Assembly (NCBI GenBank): GCA_032718475.1
Contig: JAUCBJ010006753.1
Coordinates: forward strand, 1-64,000
Source: Nemertoderma westbladi
Lineage: Eukaryota > Xenacoelomorpha > Nemertodermatida > Nemertodermatidae
Direction of reading: 5' to 3'
Length of the DNA stretch: 64,000 nucleotides
Position numbers and translations under genes: made by a program. Every line of letters begins with the position of its first letter. Positions within the stretch are counted from its first letter, which is position 1. Below are positions 54,387-64,000 of the stretch, piece by piece. A model generated the notes under the pieces. That model saw only the letters and a list, made by a program, of their open reading frames with translations, made no database searches and was not told the origin of the DNA.

Positions 54387-57300
54387 TGATCTTCCACAGT
54401 AAACCCTTCGACTGTGTTTCCTAAAGGAATGCCTGTTCACCACCATGGGTGATCTTCCAGTAAACCCATCCACTCTGTTTCCTAAAGGAATGCCTGTTCA
54501 CCACCATGGGTGATCTTCCATAGTAAACCCTTCGACTGTGTTTCCTAAAGGAATGCCTGTTCACCTTCATGGGTGATCTTCCACAGTAAACCCTTCCACT
54601 CTGTTTCCTAAAGGAATGCCTGTTCACCACCATGGGTGATCTTCCATAGTAAACCCTTCGACTGTGTTTCCTAAAGGAATGCCTGTTCACCTTCATGGGT
54701 GATCTTCCACAGTAAACCCTTCCACTCTGTTTCCTAAAGGAATGCCTGTTCACCACCATGGGTGATCTTCCATAGTAAACCCTTCCACTCTGTTTCCTAA
54801 AGGAATGCCTGTTCACCACCATGGGTGATCTTCCACAGTAAAACCTTCTACTCTGTTTCCTAAAGGAATGCCTGTTCACCACCATGGGTGATCTTCCATA
54901 GTAAACCCTTCCACTCTGTTTCCTAAAGGAATGCCTGTTCACCACCATGGCTGATCTTCCATAGTAAACCCTTCGACTGTGTTTCCTAAAGGAATGCCTG
55001 TTCACCACCATGGGTGATCTTCCACAGTAAAACCTTCTACTCTGTTTCCTAAAGGAATGCCTGTTCACCACCATGGGTGATCTTCCATAGTAAACCCTTC
55101 CACTCTGTTTCCTAAAGGAATGCCTGTTCACCACCATGGCTGATCTTCCATAGTAAACCCTTCGACTGTGTTTCCTAAAGGAATGCCTGTTCACCACCAT
55201 GGCTGATCTTCCATAGTAAACCCTTCGACTGTGTTTCCTAAAGGAATGCCTGTTCACCACCATGGCTGATCTTCCATAGTAAACCCTTCCACTCTGTTTC
55301 CTAAAGGAATGCCTGTTCACCACCACGGCTGATCTTCCATAGTAAACCCTTCGACTGTGTTTCCCAAAGGAATGCCTGTTCACCACCATGGCTGATCTTC
55401 CATAGTAAACCCTTCGACTGTGTTTCCTAAAGGAATGCCTGTTCACCACCATGGCTGATCTTCCATAGTAAACCCTTCCACTCTGTTTCCTAAAGGAATG
55501 CCTGTTCACCACCACGGCTGATCTTCCATAGTAAACCCTTCGACTGTGTTTCCCAAAGGAATGCCTGTTCACCACCATGGCTGATCTTCCATAGTAAACC
55601 CTTCGACTGTGTTTCCTAAAGGAATGCCTGTTCACCACCATGGCTGATCTTCCATAGTAAACCCTTCCACTCTGTTTCCTAAAGGAATGCCTGTTCACCA
55701 CCACGGCTGATCTTCCATAGTAAACCCTTCGACTGTGTTTCCCAAGGGAATGCCTGTTCACCACCATGGCTGATCTTCCATAGTAAACCCTTCGACTGTG
55801 TTTCCCAAAGGAATGCCTGTTCACCACCATGGCTGATCTTCCATAGTAAACCCTTCGACTGTGTTTCCTAAAGGAATGCCTGTTCACCACCATGGGTGAT
55901 CTTCCACAGTAAACCCTTCCACTCTGGTTCGTAAAGGAAGGCCTGTTCACCTCCATGGGTGATCTTCCATAGTAAACCCTTCGACTGTGTTTCCTAAAGG
56001 AATGCCTGTTCACCACCATGGCTGATCTTCCATAGAAAGCCCTTCCACTCTGTTTCCTAAAGGAATGCCTGTTCACCTTCATGGGTGATTTTCCATAGTA
56101 AACCCTTCGACTCTGTTTCCTAAAGGAATGCCTGTTCACTACCATGGGTGATCTTCCATAGTAAACCCTTCCGTTGTTTCCTAAAGGAATGCCCTGTTCA
56201 CCTCCATGGGTGATCTTCCATAGTAAACCCTTCGACTGTGTTTCCTAAAGGAATGCCTGTTCACCACCATGGCTGATCTTCCATAGAAAGCCCTTCCACT
56301 CTGTTTCCTAAAGGAATCACTGTTCACCTTCATGGGTGATCTTCCATAGTAAACCCTTCGACTCTGTTTCCTAAAGGAATGCCTGTTCACTACCATGGGT
56401 GATCTTCCATAGTAAACCCCTCCACTCTGTTTCTTAAAGAAATGCCCGTTCAACACCATGGTTGATCTTCCCCAATAAACCATTCCACTCTGTTTTCTAA
56501 AGGAATGCCAGTTCACCATCATGGATGATCTCCCACAGTAAACCCTTCCACTCTGTTTCCTAAAGGAATGCCTGTTCACCACCATGGCTGATCTTCCATA
56601 GTAAACCCTTCGACTCTGTTTCCTAAAGGAATGCCTGTTCACTACCATGGGTGATCTTCCATAGTAAACCCTTCCACTCTGTTTCCTAAAGGAATGCCTG
56701 TTCACCACCACGGCTGATCTTCCATAGTAAACCCTTCGACTGTGTTTCCCAAAGGAATGCCTGTTCACCACCATGGCTGATCTTCCATAGTAAACCCTTC
56801 GACTGTGTTTCCTAAAGGAATGCCTGTTCACCACCATGGCTGATCTTCCATAGTAAACCCTTCCACTCTGTTTCCTAAAGGAATGCCTGTTCACAACCAC
56901 GGCTGATCTTCCATAGTAAACCCTTCGACTGTGTTTCCCAAAGGAATGCCTGTTCACCACCATGGCTGATCTTCCATAGTAAACCCTTCGACTGTGTTTC
57001 CTAAAGGAATGCCTGTTCACCACCATGGCTGATCTTCCATAGTAAACCCTTCCACTCTGTTTCCTAAAGGAATGCCTGTTCACCACCACGGCTGATCTTC
57101 CATAGTAAACCCTTCGACTGTGTTTCCCAAAGGAATGCCTGTTCACCACCATGGCTGATCTTCCATAGTAAACCCTTCGACTGTGTTTCCTAAAGGAATG
57201 CCTGTTCACCACCATGGCTGATCTTCCATAGTAAACCCTTCGACTGTGTTTCCCAAAGGAATGCCTGTTCACCACCATGGCTGATCTTCCATAGTAAACC

Positions 57301-60300
57301 CTTCGACTGTGTTTCCTAAAGGAATGCCTGTTCACCACCATGGGTGATCTTCCACAGTAAACCCTTCCACTCTGGTTCGTAAAGGAATGCCTGTTCACCT
57401 CCATGGGTGATCTTCCATAGTAAACCCTTCGACTGTGTTTCCCAAAGGAATGCCTGTTCACCACCATGGCTGATCTTCCATAGTAAACCCTTCGACTGTG
57501 TTTCCTAAAGGAATGCCTGTTCACCACCATGGGTGATCTTCCACAGTAAACCCTTCGACTCTGTTTCCTAAAGGAATGCCTGTTCACTACCATGGGTGAT
57601 CTTCCATAGTAAACCCTTCCACTCTGTTTCCTAAAGGAATGCCTGTTCACCACCACGGCTGATCTTCCATAGTAAACCCTTCGACTGTGTTTCCCAAAGG
57701 AATGCCTGTTCACCACCATGGCTGATCTTCCATAGTAAACCCTTCGACTGTGTTTCCTAAAGGAATGCCTGTTCACCACCATGGCTGATCTTCCATAGTA
57801 AACCCTTCCACTCTGTTTCCTAAAGGAATGCCTGTTCACAACCACGGCTGATCTTCCACAGTAAACCCTCCCACCCTGTTTCCTAAAGGAATGCCTGTTC
57901 ACCACCATGGCTGATCTTCCATAGTAAACCCTTCGACTCTGTTTCCTAAAGAAATGCCCGTTCAACACCAAGGTTGATCTTCCATAGTAAACCCTTCGAC
58001 TGTGTTTCCCAAAGGAATGCCTGTTCACCACCATGGCTGATCTTCCATAGTAAACCCTTCGACTGTGTTTCCTAAAGGAATGCCTGTTCACCACCATGGG
58101 TGATCTTCCACAGTAAACCCTTCCACTCTGGTTCGTAAAGGAATGCCTGTTCACCTCCATGGGTGATCTTCCATAGTAAACCCTTCGACTGTGTTTCCCA
58201 AAGGAATGCCTGTTCACCACCATGGCTGATCTTCCATAGTAAACCCTTCGACTGTGTTTCCTAAAGGAATGCCTGTTCACCACCATGGGTGATCTTCCAC
58301 AGTAAACCCTTCGACTCTGTTTCCTAAAGGAATGCCTGTTCACTACCATGGGTGATCTTCCATAGTAAACCCTTCCACTCTGTTTCCTAAAGGAATGCCT
58401 GTTCACCACCACGGCTGATCTTCCATAGTAAACCCTTCGACTGTGTTTCCCAAAGGAATGCCTGTTCACCACCATGGCTGATCTTCCATAGTAAACCCTT
58501 CGACTGTGTTTCCTAAAGGAATGCCTGTTCACCACCATGGCTGATCTTCCATAGTAAACCCTTCCACTCTGTTTCCTAAAGGAATGCCTGTTCACCACCA
58601 TGGCTGATCTTCCATAGTAAACCCTTCCACTCTGTTTCCTAAAGGAATGCCTGTTCACCACCACGGCTGATCTTCCATAGTAAACCCTTCGACTGTGTTT
58701 CCCAAGGGAATGCCTGTTCACCACCATGGCTGATCTTCCATAGTAAACCCTTCGACTGTGTTTCCCAAAGGAATGCCTGTTCACCACCATGGCTGATCTT
58801 CCATAGTAAACCCTTCGACTGTGTTTCCTAAAGGAATGCCTGTTCACCACCATGGGTGATCTTCCACAGTAAACCCTTCCACTCTGGTTCGTAAAGGAAT
58901 GCCTGTTCACCTCCATGGGTGATCTTCCATAGTAAACCCTTCGACTGTGTTTCCTAAAGGAATGCCTGTTCACCACCATGGCTGATCTTCCATAGAAAGC
59001 CCTTCCACTCTGTTTCCTAAAGGAATGCCTGTTCACCTTCATGGGTGATTTTCCATAGTAAACCCTTCGACTCTGTTTCCTAAAGGAATGCCTGTTCACT
59101 ACCATGGGTGATCTTCCATAGTAAACCCTTCCGTTGTTTCCTAAAGGAATGCCCTGTTCACCTCCATGGGTGATCTTCCATAGTAAACCCTTCGACTGTG
59201 TTTCCTAAAGGAATGCCTGTTCACCACCATGGCTGATCTTCCATAGAAAGCCCTTCCACGCTGTTTCCTAAAGGAATCACTGTTCACCTTCATGGGTGAT
59301 CTTCCATAGTAAACCCTTCGACTCTGTTTCCTAAAGGAATGCCTGTTCACTACCATGGGTGATCTTCCATAGTAAACCCCTCCACTCTGTTTCTTAAAGA
59401 AATGCCCGTTCAACACCATGGTTGATCTTCCCCAATAAACCATTCCACTCTGTTTTCTAAAGGAATGCCAGTTCACCATCATGGATGATCTCCCACAGTA
59501 AACCCTTCCACTCTGTTTCCTAAAGGAATGCCTGTTCACCACCATGGCTGATCTTCCATAGTAAACCCTTCGACTCTGTTTCCTAAAGGAATGCCTGTTC
59601 ACTACCATGGGTGATCTTCCATAGTAAACCCTTCCACTCTGTTTCCTAAAGGAATGCCTGTTCACCACCACGGCTGATCTTCCATAGTAAACCCTTCGAC
59701 TGTGTTTCCCAAAGGAATGCCTGTTCACCACCATGGCTGATCTTCCATAGTAAACCCTTCGACTGTGTTTCCTAAAGGAATGCCTGTTCACCACCATGGC
59801 TGATCTTCCATAGTAAACCCTTCCACTCTGTTTCCTAAAGGAATGCCTGTTCACAACCACGGCTGATCTTCCATAGTAAACCCTTCGACTGTGTTTCCCA
59901 AAGGAATGCCTGTTCACCACCATGGCTGATCTTCCATAGTAAACCCTTCGACTGTGTTTCCTAAAGGAATGCCTGTTCACCACCATGGCTGATCTTCCAT
60001 AGTAAACCCTTCCACTCTGTTTCCTAAAGGAATGCCTGTTCACCACCACGGCTGATCTTCCATAGTAAACCCTTCGACTGTGTTTCCCAAAGGAATGCCT
60101 GTTCACCACCATGGCTGATCTTCCATAGTAAACCCTTCGACTGTGTTTCCTAAAGGAATGCCTGTTCACCACCATGGCTGATCTTCCATAGTAAACCCTT
60201 CGACTGTGTTTCCCAAAGGAATGCCTGTTCACCACCATGGCTGATCTTCCATAGTAAACCCTTCGACTGTGTTTCCTAAAGGAATGCCTGTTCACCACCA

Positions 60301-63300
60301 TGGGTGATCTTCCACAGTAAACCCTTCCACTCTGGTTCGTAAAGGAATGCCTGTTCACCTCCATGGGTGATCTTCCATAGTAAACCCTTCGACTGTGTTT
60401 CCCAAAGGAATGCCTGTTCACCACCATGGCTGATCTTCCATAGTAAACCCTTCGACTGTGTTTCCTAAAGGAATGCCTGTTCACCACCATGGGTGATCTT
60501 CCACAGTAAACCCTTCGACTCTGTTTCCTAAAGGAATGCCTGTTCACTACCATGGGTGATCTTCCATAGTAAACCCTTCCACTCTGTTTCCTAAAGGAAT
60601 GCCTGTTCACCACCACGGCTGATCTTCCATAGTAAACCCTTCGACTGTGTTTCCCAAAGGAATGCCTGTTCACCACCATGGCTGATCTTCCATAGTAAAC
60701 CCTTCGACTGTGTTTCCTAAAGGAATGCCTGTTCACCACCATGGCTGATCTTCCATAGTAAACCCTTCCACTCTGTTTCCTAAAGGAATGCCTGTTCACA
60801 ACCACGGCTGATCTTCCACAGTAAACCCTCCCACCCTGTTTCCTAAAGGAATGCCTGTTCACCACCATGGCTGATCTTCCATAGTAAACCCTTCGACTCT
60901 GTTTCCTAAAGAAATGCCCGTTCAACACCAAGGTTGATCTTCCATAGTAAACCCTTCGACTGTGTTTCCTAAAGGAATGCCTGTTCACCTCCATGGGTGA
61001 TCTTCCATAGTAAACCCTTCGACTGTGTTTCCTAAAGGAATGCCTGTTCACCACCACGGGTGATCTTCCACAGTAAACCCTTCCACTCTGTTTCCTAAAG
61101 GAATGCCTGTTCACCACCATGGATGATCTTCCATAGTAAACCCTTCGACTGTGTTTCCCAAAGGAATGCCTGTTCACCACCATGGCTGATCTTCCATAGA
61201 AAGCCCTTCCACTCTGTTTCCTAAAGGAATGCCTGTTCACCACCATGGGTGATCTTCCACAGTAAACCCTTCCACTCTGGTTCGTAATGGAATGCCTGTT
61301 CACCTCCATGGTGATCTTCCATAGTAAACCCTTCGACTGTGTTTCCTAAAGGAATGCCTGTTCACCACCATGGCTGATCTTCCATAGAAAGCCCTTCCAC
61401 TCTGTTTCCTAAAGGAATGCCTGTTCACCTTCATGGGTGATTTTCCATAGTAAACCCTTCGACTCTGTTTCCTAAAGGAATGCCTGTTCACTACCATGGG
61501 TGATCTTCCATAGTAAACCCTTCCATTGTTTCCTAAAGGAATGCCCTGTTCACCTCCATGGGTGATCTTCCATAGTAAACCCTTCGACAGTGTTTCCTAA
61601 AGGAATGCCTGTTCACCACCATGGCTGATCTTCCATAGAAAGCCCTTCCACTCTGTTTCCTAAAGGAATGCCTGTTCACCTTCATGGGTGATCTTCCATA
61701 GTAAACCCTTCGACTCTGTTTCCTAAAGGAATGCCTGTTCACTACCATGGGTGATCTTCCATAGTAAACCCCTCCACTCTGTTTCTTAAAGAAATGCCCG
61801 TTCAACACCATGGTTGATCTTCCCCAATAAACCATTCCACTCTGTTTTCTAAAGGAATGCCTGTTCACCATCATGGATGATCTCCCACAGTAAACCCTTC
61901 CACTCTGTTTCCCAAAGGATTGCCTGTTCACCACCATGAGTGATCTCCCACAGTAAATCCTTCCACTGTGTTTCCTAAAGGAATGCCTGTTCACCACCAT
62001 GGCTGATCTTCCATAGAAAGCCCTTCCACTCTGTTTCCTAAAGGAATCACTGTTCACCTTCATGGGTGATCTTCCATAGTAAACCCTTCGACTCTGTTTC
62101 CTAAAGGAATGCCTGTTCACTACCATGGGTGATCTTCCATAGTAAACCCTTCGACTGTGTTTCCTAAAGGAATGCCTGTTCACCACCATGGCTGATCTTC
62201 CATAGTAAACCCTTCCACTCTGTTTCCTAAAGGAATGCCTGTTCACAACCACGGCTGATCTTCCATAGTAAACCCTTCGACTGTGTTTCCCAAAGGAATG
62301 CCTGTTCACCACCATGGCTGATCTTCCATAGTAAACCCTTCGACTGTGTTTCCTAAAGGAATGCCTGTTCACCACCATGGCTGATCTTCCATAGTAAACC
62401 CTTCCACTCTGTTTCCTAAAGGAATGCCTGTTCACCACCACGGCTGATCTTCCATAGTAAACCCTTCGACTGTGTTTCCCAAAGGAATGCCTGTTCACCA
62501 CCATGGCTGATCTTCCATAGTAAACCCTTCGACTGTGTTTCCTAAAGGAATGCCTGTTCACCACCATGGCTGATCTTCCATAGTAAACCCTTCGACTGTG
62601 TTTCCCAAAGGAATGCCTGTTCACCACCATGGCTGATCTTCCATAGTAAACCCTTCGACTGTGTTTCCTAAAGGAATGCCTGTTCACCACCATGGGTGAT
62701 CTTCCACAGTAAACCCTTCCACTCTGGTTCGTAAAGGAATGCCTGTTCACCTCCATGGGTGATCTTCCATAGTAAACCCTTCGACTGTGTTTCCCAAAGG
62801 AATGCCTGTTCACCACCATGGCTGATCTTCCATAGTAAACCCTTCGACTGTGTTTCCTAAAGGAATGCCTGTTCACCACCATGGGTGATCTTCCACAGTA
62901 AACCCTTCGACTCTGTTTCCTAAAGGAATGCCTGTTCACTACCATGGGTGATCTTCCATAGTAAACCCTTCCACTCTGTTTCCTAAAGGAATGCCTGTTC
63001 ACCACCACGGCTGATCTTCCATAGTAAACCCTTCGACTGTGTTTCCCAAAGGAATGCCTGTTCACCACCATGGCTGATCTTCCATAGTAAACCCTTCGAC
63101 TGTGTTTCCTAAAGGAATGCCTGTTCACCACCATGGCTGATCTTCCATAGTAAACCCTTCCACTCTGTTTCCTAAAGGAATGCCTGTTCACAACCACGGC
63201 TGATCTTCCACAGTAAACCCTCCCACCCTGTTTCCTAAAGGAATGCCTGTTCACCACCATGGCTGATCTTCCATAGTAAACCCTTCGACTCTGTTTCCTA

Positions 63301-64000
63301 AAGAAATGCCCGTTCAACACCAAGGTTGATCTTCCATAGTAAACCCTTCCACTCTGGTTCGTAATGGAATGCCTGTTCACCTCCATGGTGATCTTCCATA
63401 GTAAACCCTTCGACTGTGTTTCCTAAAGGAATGCCTGTTCACCACCATGGCTGATCTTCCATAGAAAGCCCTTCCACTCTGTTTCCTAAAGGAATGCCTG
63501 TTCACCTTCATGGGTGATTTTCCATAGTAAACCCTTCGACTCTGTTTCCTAAAGGAATGCCTGTTCACTACCATGGGTGATCTTCCATAGTAAACCCTTC
63601 CATTGTTTCCTAAAGGAATGCCTGTTCACCTCCATGGGTGATCTTCCATAGTAAACCCTTCGACTGTGTTTCCTAAAGGAATGCCTGTTCACCACCACGG
63701 GTGATCTTCCACAGTAAACCCTTCCACTCTGTTTCCTAAAGGAATGCCTGTTCACCACCATGGATGATCTTCCATAGTAAACCCTTCGACTGTGTTTCCC
63801 AAAGGAATGCCTGTTCACCACCATGGCTGATCTTCCATAGAAAGCCCTTCCACTCTGTTTCCTAAAGGAATGCCTGTTCACCACCATGGGTGATCTTCCA
63901 CAGTAAACCCTTCCACTCTGGTTCGTAATGGAATGCCTGTTCACCATCATGGATGATCTCCCACAGTAAACCCTTCCACTCTGTTTCCCAAAGGATTGCC
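54387..64000. repeat. 63-bp satellite array, about 150 copies, with higher-order repeats
   Basis: Unit of 63 bp (for example GTGATCTTCCATAGTAAACC then CTTCGACTGTGTTTCCTAAA and GGAATGCCTGTTCACCACCATGG in part), continuing past the window end. 63 = 21 codons, so on the minus strand a frame stays open for up to 974 codons, cycling through MVVNRHSFRKQSGRVYYGRS plus P or A. Variants (QSG/HSR, VV/EV/KV, SP/SA) recur in fixed order. Shared indel-bearing junctions at about 56165, 59125, 61525 and 63597 break the frame and mark blocks of about 2.96, 2.4 and 2.07 kb that are near-identical. I regard it as a satellite; coding use is unproven. Confidence 0.93.

Noticed and set aside
54387-64000. Single giant repetitive protein gene on the minus strand
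   Set aside because: Frame is broken at several recurrent indels that are shared between blocks; no flanking coding signals were recognised. Kept as satellite with a note.

Overview
The window is transposon-dense DNA from a metazoan, most likely an invertebrate nuclear genome. This rests on co-occurring CR1-like and RTE-like LINEs, Ty3/gypsy-like and BEL/Pao-like LTR elements and a Helitron helicase, on satellites, and on one spliced cysteine-rich (EGF/EB-like) exon. There is no prokaryotic gene organisation and no rRNA or tRNA gene that I can recognise. Stops of intact element ORFs (TAA, TAG, TGA) fit the standard code. Species cannot be named from the sequence.

Layout. 1-1309: end of an unclassified LTR element (copy A of three). 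1310-2430: 31-bp minisatellite. 2899-4258 (-): BEL/Pao integrase relic, split by an intact young gypsy-like element (4259-8822, 5-bp TSD). 9758-19516: CR1-like LINE whose ORF2 is split by an RTE-like LINE (RTE1, 13578-18740) flanked by a 104-bp duplication; that RTE1 is itself split by an antisense RTE1 copy (16116-17760). 19660-23222: BEL/Pao element with RT and integrase core deleted, also hit by RTE1. 23239-24601: AT-rich probable LTR. 24863-26866: copy B of the unclassified LTR element. 26867-49446: four-level nest: Helitron helicase, split by a second RTE-like LINE (RTE2, TSD ATGAGG), split by a 17.4-kb BEL/Pao element (29254-46671, TSD ATGAC), split by RTE1 fragments. 49586-52305 (-): copy C of the unclassified LTR element. 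52306-52357: perfect palindrome of a commercial cDNA/PCR amplification adapter, so a likely assembly chimera. 52358-53526: another RTE1 copy. 54025-54139 (-): the only host-gene exon seen. 54387-64000: 63-bp satellite with higher-order structure, running off the end.

Most notable biology: the 17.4-kb BEL/Pao element carries a long extra coding region between integrase and 3' LTR. Although decayed, it reads as a DEDDy (RNase D/WRN-type) 3'-5' exonuclease-like domain followed by a CCHC knuckle and a basic tail. The unclassified LTR element (copies B and C) has a different unrecognised 3' ORF that also has a Cys/His cluster and a basic tail. In-frame stops in the old BEL coding regions are nearly all TGA, as expected from CpG decay of CGA. 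RTE1 copies are nearly identical to each other, pointing to recent activity.
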